This document shows positions 1-7,790 of a stretch of 64,000 bases of DNA, piece by piece (positions within the stretch are counted from its first letter, which is position 1; the number at the start of each line of letters is the position of its first letter). Position numbers and translations under genes: made by a program. The DNA comes from Acidimicrobiales bacterium (GTDB lineage Bacteria; Actinomycetota; Acidimicrobiia; Acidimicrobiales; SZUA-35): the NCBI GenBank assembly GCA_028285495.1, contig JANQPB010000004.1, positions 28,755 through 92,754 of the forward strand. Reading direction: 5' to 3'. The notes beneath the pieces are model-generated. The model saw only the letters and a program-made list of their open reading frames with translations, ran no database searches and was not told where the DNA came from.

Positions 1-645
1 GGTGCGGAGCACGCCGTTGACCACCCGCACGCTCGAGATCACGCCGCGGTAGTTGTCGAAGTGGCTGTCGAAGATGAGGGCCTGGAGGGGCTCGTCCGGG
101 TCGCCCTCGGGGGCCGGGATGCGCTCGATGATGGCGTCGAGCAGGTCCTCGACCCCCATCCCGGTCTTGGCCGAGATGCGGAGCACGTCAGCCGCGTCGA
201 TCCCGATGACCTGCTCCATCTCGGCCGCGTAGCGGTCGGGGTCGGCGGCGGGCAGGTCGAGCTTGTTGAGGACCGGGACGATCTCGAGGTCGTTCTCCAG
301 GGCCAGGTAGGTGTTGGCCAGCGTCTGGGCCTCGATCCCCTGGGCGGCGTCGACCACGAGGACGACGCCCTCGCAGGCGGCCAACGAGCGGCTGACCTCG
401 TAGCCGAAGTCGACGTGGCCTGGTGTGTCGATCAGGTTGATGACGTGGCCCTTCCACTCGAGCTTCACGCTCTGGAGCTTGATCGTGATGCCACGCTCGC
501 GCTCGAGCTCCATCGAATCGAGGTACTGGTCGCGCATCTCCCTGGCCTCGACGGCCCCGCAGATCTCGAGCAACCGGTCGGCCAGCGTCGACTTGCCGTG
601 GTCGATATGGGCGATGATCGCGATGTTCCTGATCGAGCTGGTCAT
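1..645 (-). CDS. lepA: Elongation factor 4 (LepA), N-terminal part
   Basis: Translation-factor GTPase that acts on stalled or mistranslocated ribosomes. The ATG lies at 645 and 215 codons are present before the gene leaves the window at base 1. The translation shows the G1 loop AHIDHGKST (residues 12-20), the G3 motif DTPGH followed by [11 protein letters not shown], and the G4 motif NKLD followed by a SAKTG segment, in the order and spacing of LepA rather than of EF-G or EF-Tu. The start follows an AAGG only four bases upstream, so a weak ribosome site is likely. It is divergent from rpsT, a pairing common in actinobacterial genomes. The C-terminal two thirds, including the LepA-specific domain, are not visible. 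Confidence 0.95.
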   Translation of the reverse strand, partial: MTSSIRNIAIIAHIDHGKSTLADRLLEICGAVEAREMRDQYLDSMELERERGITIKLQSVKLEWKGHVINLIDTPGHVDFGYEVSRSLAACEGVVLVVDAAQGIEAQTLANTYLALENDLEIVPVLNKLDLPAADPDRYAAEMEQVIGIDAADVLRISAKTGMGVEDLLDAIIERIPAPEGDPDEPLQALIFDSHFDNYRGVISSVRVVNGVLRT

Positions 646-719
646 TGGCCTTCGGAGGCGGGTACGGGCCGGACGCCGTGAACGGTCCCTCGGTACGAAG
701 ATACCGACCGCCGGCAGGG

Positions 720-747
720 TTGAGCCCACCACGGGCGGCGGTATCCT
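720..747 (+). promoter_or_regulatory. Putative sigma-70-type promoter of rpsT
   Basis: TTGAGC (720-725) and TATCCT (742-747) are separated by 16 bases, 33 bases before the rpsT start. The -35 matches TTGACA at four of six positions. It sits in the lepA/rpsT divergent gap. A ribosome site, CTGAGG (767-772), follows. Assigned by eye only. Confidence 0.5.
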
Positions 748-779
748 CGAACGGTTCCGAAGTGACCTGAGGTTTTTCC

Positions 780-1043
780 GTGGCCAACATCAAGAGCCAG
801 ATGAAGCGCAACCGGCAGAACGAGAAGCGCCGCCTGCGCAACCGGGCCATCCGGTCCGAGCTGCTGACACGCGAGAAGGCCGCGATGGCCGCCGTCGGCA
901 CCGACAACGAAGACGAGGCCCTCCGCCAGACGATCAAGCGGATCGACAAGGCCGTGGCCAAGGGCGTGCTCCACAAGAACACCGCCGCCCGCCGCAAGAG
1001 CCGCCTCGTCGCCCGCCTGCGGGCGATGTCGGACGAGGCCTGA
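780..1043 (+). CDS. rpsT: 30S ribosomal protein S20
   Basis: Binds 16S rRNA during early assembly of the small ribosomal subunit. The 87-residue product is extremely rich in Lys and Arg, begins [18 protein letters not shown] and carries the S20 signature around [16 protein letters not shown] near the C-terminus. Its length is normal for the family. The start codon is GTG at 780, preceded at a good distance by CTGAGG. It is transcribed away from lepA and converges on holA, with a stable hairpin between the two stop codons. Confidence 0.97.
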   Translation: MANIKSQMKRNRQNEKRRLRNRAIRSELLTREKAAMAAVGTDNEDEALRQTIKRIDKAVAKGVLHKNTAARRKSRLVARLRAMSDEA

Positions 1044-1080
1044 TCCCGTCCCCAGCCGGCCACACGGTCGGCGAGTCCGG

Positions 1081-1111
1081 CGCCACCGACGGAGCTGCTC
1101 CGGAGGTGGCG
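1081..1111. terminator. Hairpin between convergent rpsT and holA
   Basis: CGCCACC (1081-1087) pairs with GGTGGCG (1105-1111), and inside it GGAG (1091-1094) pairs with CTCC (1098-1101) around a 3-base loop. It lies between two convergent stop codons and could act in both directions. There is no T-tract, so intrinsic termination is an inference from position and stability. Confidence 0.5.
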
Positions 1112-1152
1112 CTGCCGCGTCCGGGCCCGGGCGCCAACCCGGCGGCTCGGGA

Positions 1153-2154
1153 TCAGCGGCTGAGCTGGGCCAGGCGGGCCACCAGCACGGTCATCACCGT
1201 GTCGGCCGGCAGCGCCGATGCCCCCCGCAGGTCGAGGTCGGCGGTGGCCAGGAGCTCGATGGCCCGCCGTGACCGCTCGGGCCCGAGCTTGCGGGTGAGG
1301 CTGAGAGCCTTGCGGGCCGGGAACGTCGAGCCCGTGAGGCCGAGCACCCCGGCCGCCGCCTTCTCGTCGGTTGCCCGGGAGCCGTCGAGGTGCAGGACCC
1401 GCTGGTAGTGGGTCTGCAGGGTGGCCAGGATCTGCAGCGGGTGACGACCGCCGCCGACCGTCATCCGGTTGAGCTTGTCGAGGGCAAGCGCGATGTCGCC
1501 CGAGTCGATGGCGTCGGTCAGCTCCCACGGTGGGACGTCGGCGGCCTCCCCGAGGAACGGCTCGACGTCGTCGGCCCCGAGCCGGGCATCGGGGCCGAAC
1601 GTGGCCGCCAGCGCATCGAGGATCGAGGCCAGACGACCGACGTCATCACCGAGTCGATCGGTGATCGCCGCCTTGGCCGAGGGGTCGAGCCGGACCGGGG
1701 CGGTGGCCAGCCGCTCGTCGAGCATCGACTTGCGGCCCCGACCAGACGGGGCGGCGTCGATGATCTCGGCCTTGGCCGACCGCAGGGCCTCGTTGAGCCC
1801 CTTCGGCACGCTCGGCATCCGCTGGGTCGTCGACGCCCGCTCCCACACCAGCACCAGGTCGGTCGTCTCGGGCGGGGTGGCCAGCAGCTCGATCAACGGC
1901 AGCACGGTCGCCGTCTTGGAGAACAGGGCCAGGTTGCGGCCGACGGCCACCCGCCGGTCGGTGAGGAACGGGGGCGTCTGGGCTGCGGTCACCAGGGGGG
2001 CCAGCGTCGGTTCGCCCGGCTCGACGAAGCGCTCCTCGGCGATCTCCTCGACCATCAGGGAGCGGTCGCCGTCACCGACCAGGTCGTCGACCGTGGCCCG
2101 GACGGCCTGGGCCACCAGGGCCTCGTCGTCGCCCTTGATGAAGACGACCGCCAT
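1153..2154 (-). CDS. holA: DNA polymerase III subunit delta (HolA)
   Basis: Clamp-loader subunit that opens the beta sliding clamp during loading onto primed DNA. The 333-residue protein has the HolA layout: an N-terminal degenerate AAA+ region starting FIKGDDEALV, a central segment with LVLVWE (the LVxxxE-type strand of the family), and a helical C-terminal collar domain containing LNRMTVGGGRHPLQILATL. Normal length for the family. It starts at ATG 2154, one base after the stop of the FolP2-like gene, so the two are almost certainly co-transcribed. Walker A residues are absent, as expected for delta. Confidence 0.93.
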   Translation of the reverse strand: MAVVFIKGDDEALVAQAVRATVDDLVGDGDRSLMVEEIAEERFVEPGEPTLAPLVTAAQTPPFLTDRRVAVGRNLALFSKTATVLPLIELLATPPETTDLVLVWERASTTQRMPSVPKGLNEALRSAKAEIIDAAPSGRGRKSMLDERLATAPVRLDPSAKAAITDRLGDDVGRLASILDALAATFGPDARLGADDVEPFLGEAADVPPWELTDAIDSGDIALALDKLNRMTVGGGRHPLQILATLQTHYQRVLHLDGSRATDEKAAAGVLGLTGSTFPARKALSLTRKLGPERSRRAIELLATADLDLRGASALPADTVMTVLVARLAQLSR

Positions 2155-2155
2155 G

Positions 2156-2998
2156 TCAGCGAGCGTTGCGGGCGGCGAGGATCTCGGCCATCAGGTCGGC
2201 CACCCGCCGACCGGCCTTGACGTCGTGGGCCCTGATGATCCGGCACCCGAGCGCGATCCCCACGGCATGGGCGGCCGTGGTGCCCGAGGCGATGTCGTGG
2301 CGCTCGGTCTCCAGCAACTCGAACAGGAACCGCTTGTTGGACGCCGACAACAGCAGCGGGAAGCCGAGCGTGGCCAGCTCGTCGGAGCGATGCAGCAGCT
2401 CCCAGGACATCCGCCTGGTCTTGCCGAGGTCGAGCCCGGCGTCGACCACGATCCGCTCCCGGGGGATGCCGGCGGCCAGCGCCTGTTCGGCCCGTGCCCG
2501 GAGGAACTCCCGCACGTCGCCGACGAGGTCGTCGTACACCGGCTCGGGATCGGGCACCCGTGGGGCCAGCCGGATGTGGGTGGCGATGACCGAAGCGTCG
2601 CCGGCGGCGGCCACCGGGAGGTAGTCGGGGTCGGCGAACCCGCTGATGTCGTTGCCGATCGTGGCCCCGACCTCGATGCACTGCCGGAGGACCTCGGCCC
2701 GCCAGGTGTCGATCGACAGTGGCAGGTCGAACCGGCTGCGGAGGGCCTCGATGGCCGGCACCACCCGCTCGAGCTCCTCGTCGAGGCTGACGTCGTCGCC
2801 CGGGCCGGCCTTGACGCCGCCGACGTCGAGGAAGTCGGCACCATCGCCGACCAGCTTCTCGGCCTTGGCCAGGAAGTCGTCGAAGTCCCAGTACTGCCCG
2901 GCGTCGTAGAAGCTGTCGGGCGTGCGGTTCAGGATCCCCATGACCAGGGCCCGGTTGGTGATGTCGAAGCGCTGATCGCCGAGGTCGAGGAACACCAC
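2156..2998 (-). CDS. Dihydropteroate synthase-family protein, FolP2-like
   Basis: A 280-residue TIM-barrel protein of the dihydropteroate synthase family. Near the N-terminus it has MGILNRTPDSFYD where classical DHPS has a MG(V/I)xNVTPDSFSD motif, then DVGGVKAGPG instead of the DIGGESTRPG loop, SIDTWRAEV, and LSASNKRF in place of the SRKxF pterin/phosphate-binding motif. These replacements match the mycobacterial FolP2 type, which as far as I recall does not supply DHPS activity in M. leprae. It may therefore not make folate. It sits one base upstream of holA and 42 bases after the comEC stop. Family membership is secure; the substrate is not. Confidence 0.85.
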   Translation of the reverse strand: MVFLDLGDQRFDITNRALVMGILNRTPDSFYDAGQYWDFDDFLAKAEKLVGDGADFLDVGGVKAGPGDDVSLDEELERVVPAIEALRSRFDLPLSIDTWRAEVLRQCIEVGATIGNDISGFADPDYLPVAAAGDASVIATHIRLAPRVPDPEPVYDDLVGDVREFLRARAEQALAAGIPRERIVVDAGLDLGKTRRMSWELLHRSDELATLGFPLLLSASNKRFLFELLETERHDIASGTTAAHAVGIALGCRIIRAHDVKAGRRVADLMAEILAARNAR

Positions 2999-3040
2999 GA
3001 GTGAACCTAGCGCACGGAACGGCCAAAGCCGTCGGCCCGC

Positions 3041-4972
3041 TCACGGCGAGGGGGCGACGGCGAACGTGACGGCAAGCCGGTCGCCACCCGACTCGGGACC
3101 GGCGGTGAGGCGGCCGCCGGCGGTACGCACGTCGGCCGGCTCGAGGCGACGCCTGGCCCCGGGCACCGCATGGAACGGCGGGGCCCATGTCTCGTCGACG
3201 GCCACGATCTCGGCGAGCGCCGTGGCCAACCGGCCGGTCGACCGGTCGCCGGCGGTGACGATGAGCACATCGACCGAGCGGATACCGGCCCGACGGCAGT
3301 CCTCGACGCCGTCGATGGTGGCGTCGGCGCCGAGCTGGAGCACCGACCGTCCGCCGGCGGCCGGGTACCAGGTGATCCCCGGGCCGCAGGAACCGGGATC
3401 CGGGGCCGGCTGTGGGACGGTGGCCACCAACAGGACGGCGCCGGCGAGCAGCACCGCCAGGCGAGGCCAGCGAGCGTCGGCCCGGCGCACGACGAGCCAG
3501 GCGACGAGCAGGGCGACGACGGCGCCGAGGTCGGGCCGAGGCGCCGGCAGCCGGGCCCCGATGGCGGCGACGAGCTCGAGCCAGCCGAGGACGGCGCGGA
3601 TCGGCAGCTGCACGACCGGTGCCGCCGCATCCGGGACCACCCCGGCCACGGTGCCGGCCGTGAGGCCCCAGACCATGACCGCCGCCGCAGCCCAGCCGGC
3701 GGCGAGGTTGGCGGGGACGGCGACCACCGAAACCGGACCGAAGTGGTGGGCCAGCAGCGGTGCGACGGCCAACTGGGCCGAGACGCTGGTGGCCAGCGGA
3801 GCCACGAGCCAGGCCGGCCCCCGGAGCCGGCGGTCGAGCGTCGGTGAGAGCACGAGGATCCCGGCCGAGGCGGCCACCGAGAGCTGGAAGCCGATGGCGT
3901 CGACGAGGAACGGGTCGATCAGGACCAGGGCGAGCACGGCGGCGGCGAGCACGCCGACGCCGGAGCGGGCTCGGCCGGTTGCGACCGCCCACGCCGACAG
4001 ACCGGCCGCCGTCACCGCCCGTAGGACCGACGGCTCCAGCCGGGTCACCAGGGCGAACACGACCAGGACGCCGACGACCGCCGGCAGCTGTGATCGCGGA
4101 CCGAGCCGACGGAGCAGCGGGGCCAGGGCCACCAGCACGAAGGCCACGTTCTGCCCGGACACGGCGAGGAGGTGCGAGAGGCCGGCGAGCCGGAACCGCA
4201 GCACCTGGCCCGGGGGTTGGAACCGGTCGTCGCCGAGCACCAGGCCCCGGTAGAGGGCGGCCGACCGGGGGCTGAGCGCATCGGCCCCCGCCGCCACCCG
4301 CTGGCGGACCGCCTCGACCGCCACCCGCCACATCGGAGGACCGGCGGCCGGAGCGACGGCGGTGACGGTGGCACGCCCCTCGATGTGTCGGATGCGGAGC
4401 CAGGGCCGGTCGCCGACGGGCCGCAGTCGGCCGTCGACGGCGACGACCGACCCGATGGCGGCCTGCGACAGCTCGTGGCCGGCCGAACCGAACGCCGTCG
4501 CCTCCACCCGGGCGCCGTCCGGCAGTCGGACCTCCACCCGCCACCCGGCGACCCCGACGGGCTCGGCGTCGCCGAGCACGACGACGGGGCTGGGCAGCTC
4601 GCCCGGCGCCAGCGGTCGATAGCCGCCGTCGACGGCGGCCCCCCGGTGGCCGGCGACCACCGCGATCCCGACGAGGAGGAGCACGGCCGGCGCCACCCGG
4701 CCGCGCCGGCCGCCGGCCAGCCGCCACCCGACGATGGCGACGGTGGCGCCGACGACGGCGACCGGCCAGGGACGGGCCGACGCCGGCGCCAGCGACGCCG
4801 CGACCCAGGCCCCCGCGGCCACCGCCACCGCCAACACGTCACCGTCGAGACCTCGGCGACCTGCGGGAGCTCCGGGACGTGCGAGACCTTCGGGCGCCCC
4901 GTCGTCGGCCCGGTGCGCCGTGGTCGGCGACGGGTGACCGCCGGCCGGAGCGAGGACCGGCGGGCCCGTCAT
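3041..4972 (-). CDS. comEC: ComEC/Rec2-type DNA-uptake channel protein
   Basis: Polytopic membrane protein that would carry single-stranded DNA across the cytoplasmic membrane in natural transformation. The ATG at 4972 overlaps the comEA stop by four bases (ATGA) and gives 643 residues; longer in-frame starts lie inside comEA. An N-terminal soluble domain (about residues 90-230) is followed by the Competence domain with the signature LAGLSHLLAVSGQNVAFV and many hydrophobic helices. The last 110 residues resemble the metallo-beta-lactamase-like tail, but where the HxHxDH metal site belongs the sequence reads DVLIVTAGDRSTG, so the nuclease-like centre appears lost. Translationally coupled to comEA. 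Confidence 0.92.
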   Translation of the reverse strand: MTGPPVLAPAGGHPSPTTAHRADDGAPEGLARPGAPAGRRGLDGDVLAVAVAAGAWVAASLAPASARPWPVAVVGATVAIVGWRLAGGRRGRVAPAVLLLVGIAVVAGHRGAAVDGGYRPLAPGELPSPVVVLGDAEPVGVAGWRVEVRLPDGARVEATAFGSAGHELSQAAIGSVVAVDGRLRPVGDRPWLRIRHIEGRATVTAVAPAAGPPMWRVAVEAVRQRVAAGADALSPRSAALYRGLVLGDDRFQPPGQVLRFRLAGLSHLLAVSGQNVAFVLVALAPLLRRLGPRSQLPAVVGVLVVFALVTRLEPSVLRAVTAAGLSAWAVATGRARSGVGVLAAAVLALVLIDPFLVDAIGFQLSVAASAGILVLSPTLDRRLRGPAWLVAPLATSVSAQLAVAPLLAHHFGPVSVVAVPANLAAGWAAAAVMVWGLTAGTVAGVVPDAAAPVVQLPIRAVLGWLELVAAIGARLPAPRPDLGAVVALLVAWLVVRRADARWPRLAVLLAGAVLLVATVPQPAPDPGSCGPGITWYPAAGGRSVLQLGADATIDGVEDCRRAGIRSVDVLIVTAGDRSTGRLATALAEIVAVDETWAPPFHAVPGARRRLEPADVRTAGGRLTAGPESGGDRLAVTFAVAPSP

Positions 4973-5781
4973 CGCACGATCGCCCGGTCGCGGAGCGCGG
5001 CCAGCTTGGCCGGCCCGATCCCGGGGACGGCCTCCAGCTCGTCGACGGTGGCGAAGGGCCCGTGCTCGACCCGCCACCGGACGATCGCGGCGGCCAGTGC
5101 GGGACCGATGCCGGGCAACCCCTCCAGCTGGGCCTCGGTCGCCCGGTTGAGGTCGACCGGCTGGGCCGGCGGCCCACCTCCGGGCCCCGCGGCCTCGGTC
5201 GAACCGGTCGGCGGCGCGGTCGCCTGGGGCCAGCGGATCAGCGGATCATCGACCGCCGCGGCGCCGGGATCCGCGGCATCGTCGACCGTCGGGACCCGGA
5301 TCTGCATGCCGTCGACCACGGGGCTGGCCAGGTTCAACCGGTCGATGTCGGCCTCCGCCGTCGGTCCGCCGGCGGCTCGGACGGCCTCGTCGACCCGGGC
5401 CCCGGCCTCGACGGTCACCAGACCCGGCCGTCGGACCGCCCCGATCACGTGCACCACCAGGTCGGCCGGTTCGGCGGTCGTCCGGCCGGCCGGGTCACTG
5501 GACGGGGCGGCCGCCGGCTCCTCGGCGGCCGGTGGCACCAGCGACGACACCGGTTGCGGGTCGGACCCCGTTGGCCCGGCCGTGGCCAGGGGGATCGCGT
5601 TCTCGACCGGTGCCTCGTCGCCGCCGGCCATGACCGCGGCGGTCACGGCTGCGGCGACGGAGAGGACGGCGATCGCCGCCACCATCGGCTTGCGGGCAAC
5701 GGCCCAGGCCTCGAGCCGGAGCAGCAGGTCGTCGAGGCGGTCACCCAGCCCCATGGGTTCGTCGTACGGCTCTGGTTGCAC
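4969..5781 (-). CDS. comEA: ComEA family DNA-binding competence protein
   Basis: DNA receptor of the transformation machinery, anchored in the membrane and handing DNA to ComEC. The 270-residue product starts at GTG 5781 behind a strong GGGGGAA ribosome site. It has a cytoplasmic stretch, one transmembrane helix (about residues 31-56), a Pro/Ala/Ser-rich linker, an SLBB-type domain (VVHVIGAVRRPGLVTVEAG, about residues 108-165) and a C-terminal double helix-hairpin-helix domain beginning VDLNRATEAQLEGLPGIGP. It overlaps comEC by four bases. The ribosome site can pair with an upstream TTCCCCC, described as a separate feature. Confidence 0.94.
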   Translation of the reverse strand: MQPEPYDEPMGLGDRLDDLLLRLEAWAVARKPMVAAIAVLSVAAAVTAAVMAGGDEAPVENAIPLATAGPTGSDPQPVSSLVPPAAEEPAAAPSSDPAGRTTAEPADLVVHVIGAVRRPGLVTVEAGARVDEAVRAAGGPTAEADIDRLNLASPVVDGMQIRVPTVDDAADPGAAAVDDPLIRWPQATAPPTGSTEAAGPGGGPPAQPVDLNRATEAQLEGLPGIGPALAAAIVRWRVEHGPFATVDELEAVPGIGPAKLAALRDRAIVR

Positions 5782-5785
5782 CCGG

Positions 5786-5823
5786 TTCCCCCGTCGCGTC
5801 GAAGGAGACGACTCGTGGGGGAA
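5786..5823 (-). promoter_or_regulatory. Leader hairpin covering the comEA ribosome site
   Basis: On the minus strand, TTCCCCC (5823-5817) is complementary to GGGGGAA (5792-5786), the ribosome-binding sequence four bases before the comEA GTG. An inner CGTC/GACG pair extends the fold. The geometry would hide the ribosome site. Regulation is inferred. Confidence 0.4.
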
Positions 5824-5913
5824 GGAAGCGGGCGCCGCCGACGGACGACGACCGGTCGACGGCCTACGCTACCGGCGTTCGAGCCCGGTGCGCCCGGTGA
5901 TCGGCCGACGCCG

Positions 5914-6633
5914 TCAGAACAGCTGGGTCGAGAGCTTCTTGCGCCAGCCGGCGGTGGCCGCCGGGTCGCCGGCCGCCAGCTCGTCGAGCAGGGTCACGTA
6001 CTCCGCCCGGGCGTCGTCGTCGCCCTTCACCATCGGCAGCAGCTGGTCGAGCCGCTGCTCGATCTCGGCATGGCGAGAGGGCGGCACTGCGGCCGACCGG
6101 ACGACCTCGAGCATCGCCTCGATCTCGGGATCGGGCTCCGGCGCGGCCTCGAGCACCTCGACGGCCTCGGGGATGCGCTCCTGCTCCATCAGCAGCCGGG
6201 CCAGCAACGCCCGAGCGACCTTGGAGGACGGATCGAGCTCGGTGGCCTGGCGAAGCGACTCCTCGTCGCCCTTGGCCACGAGCGCCGACACCTCGTCGGC
6301 CGCCGCACCGCCGAGCAACTCGCCGACGAAGGCCCGGACCTGGGCCTCGGGCTGGGCGCCGAGGAAGTTGGCGACGACCTGCCCCTGATCGAGGGCGAAC
6401 ACCGCCGGGATCGACTGCACCCGGAACGCCTGGGAGACCTGGGGGTTGGCGTCGACGTCGACCTTGGCCAGCGCGACCTTGCCGTTGGTCTCCCCGACCA
6501 CCTTCTCGAGGATCGGGGTGAGCGTCTTGCACGGCCCGCACCAGTCGGCCCAGAGATCGACCACGACCGGCGTGGTCATCGAACGCTGCAGGACGTCGGC
6601 CTCGAACGTGGCGTCGGTGACATCTATGATCAT
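5914..6633 (-). CDS. Thioredoxin-TPR fusion protein (CnoX/YbbN-like)
   Basis: A 239-residue cytosolic protein with an N-terminal thioredoxin domain (residues 1-105; active site WCGPC at 31-35, cis-Pro segment QSIPAVF) and a C-terminal helical half that reads as degenerate TPR repeats (for example SKVARALLARLLMEQ). This architecture matches the CnoX/YbbN holdase-redox chaperones; YbbN itself lacks the second Cys, while this protein keeps both and is likely redox-active. The ATG at 6633 is preferred to GTG 6639 because a TAGCGT box lies exactly 8 bases before it, the spacing of a leaderless transcript, and no ribosome site is present. Confidence 0.88.
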   Translation of the reverse strand: MIIDVTDATFEADVLQRSMTTPVVVDLWADWCGPCKTLTPILEKVVGETNGKVALAKVDVDANPQVSQAFRVQSIPAVFALDQGQVVANFLGAQPEAQVRAFVGELLGGAAADEVSALVAKGDEESLRQATELDPSSKVARALLARLLMEQERIPEAVEVLEAAPEPDPEIEAMLEVVRSAAVPPSRHAEIEQRLDQLLPMVKGDDDARAEYVTLLDELAAGDPAATAGWRKKLSTQLF

Positions 6634-6760
6634 CGCCACTCACGCTAGCGGTCACCCGACGGTGGCGCTCCCCGAGCCGGGGCTGGTCGACCAGGGCGGC
6701 GAGCGCCCGGACGGACGAGCCGGAGCACAGGTACCAGCCAGCGAGCAGAGGAGACGGCCG

Positions 6761-7777
6761 GTGAAGGTTGACGGTGGATTCGGGGTCGGGAGCAACGACC
6801 TGGCCAGGGCGGGCGAGATCGCAAGGGCCCAGGAGGCCGCCGGCTACGACGGCCTCTGGACGGCCGAGACGAGCCATGACCCCTTCCTGCCGCTGCTCCT
6901 GGCGGCCGAGCACACCGAGTCGATCGAGCTCGGCACGTCGATCGCCGTCGCCTTCGCCCGCTCGCCCATGACGCTGGCCAACACCGCCTACGACCTGCAG
7001 GCCTATTCCGGCCGGTTCGTCCTCGGTCTCGGCTCCCAGATCAAGCCCCACATCACCAAGCGGTTCTCGATGGAGTGGTCGAAGCCGGCAGCCAGGATGC
7101 GGGAGATGGTGCTGGCGATCCGGGCGATCTGGGACTGCTGGAACAACGGCACCAAGCTCGACTTCCGGGGCGACTTCTACACCCACACGCTGATGACGCC
7201 CTTCTTCGACCCGGGCCCGAACCCGAACGGCGATCCCAAGATCTTCCTCGCCGGCGTCGGCCCGCTGATGACCGAGGTGGCGGGCGAGGTCTGCGACGGC
7301 TTCATCTGCCACGGCTTCACCACCGAGAGGTTCCTGCGGGAGGTGACCATCCCGGCCCTGGAGCGGGGTCGGGCCAAGGCCGGCAAGACCATGGACGGGT
7401 TCGAGATCGTCGGGCCGTCGTTCGTGGTCACCGGCAACGACGAGGGTGAGATGGCGAAGGCCGCCGCCGGCACCAGGCAACAGATCGCCTTCTACGGGTC
7501 GACGCCGGCCTACCGGCCCGTGCTCGACCTGCACGGCTGGGGCGGCATGCAGGAGGAGCTGAACAAGCTGTCCAAGCAGGGCCAGTGGGCCGAGATGGGC
7601 GAGCTGATCGACGAGGAGATCCTGAACACGTTCGCCGTCGTCGGCGAGCCGGAGGCCGTCGCCCCGGAGATCCACCGACGGTTCGGCGACTGCGTCCAGC
7701 GCCTCAGCTTCTACGCCCCGTACCAGTCCGACCCCGAGCGTTGGCGCAAGGTCATGGCCGACCTCAAGGCGGCGTGA
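6761..7777 (+). CDS. LLM-class F420-dependent oxidoreductase, MSMEG_2256-like
   Basis: Flavin/F420 TIM-barrel oxidoreductase of the luciferase-like superfamily; substrate unknown. GTG 6761 is preceded by GAGGAG at good distance and gives 338 residues. The sequence follows a mycobacterial F420-dependent subfamily closely: KVDGGFGVGSNDLARA at the N-terminus, LWTAETSHDPFLPL, ELGTSIAVAFARSPMTLA, LGLGSQIKPHI, and FYGSTPAYRPVLDLHGWG in the C-terminal third. It is followed after 13 bases by the AI-2E-type permease on the same strand; a link between the two is not evident. The longer upstream reading frame has no family similarity. Confidence 0.9.
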   Translation: MKVDGGFGVGSNDLARAGEIARAQEAAGYDGLWTAETSHDPFLPLLLAAEHTESIELGTSIAVAFARSPMTLANTAYDLQAYSGRFVLGLGSQIKPHITKRFSMEWSKPAARMREMVLAIRAIWDCWNNGTKLDFRGDFYTHTLMTPFFDPGPNPNGDPKIFLAGVGPLMTEVAGEVCDGFICHGFTTERFLREVTIPALERGRAKAGKTMDGFEIVGPSFVVTGNDEGEMAKAAAGTRQQIAFYGSTPAYRPVLDLHGWGGMQEELNKLSKQGQWAEMGELIDEEILNTFAVVGEPEAVAPEIHRRFGDCVQRLSFYAPYQSDPERWRKVMADLKAA

Positions 7778-7790
7778 CCCCGCTCCGACA

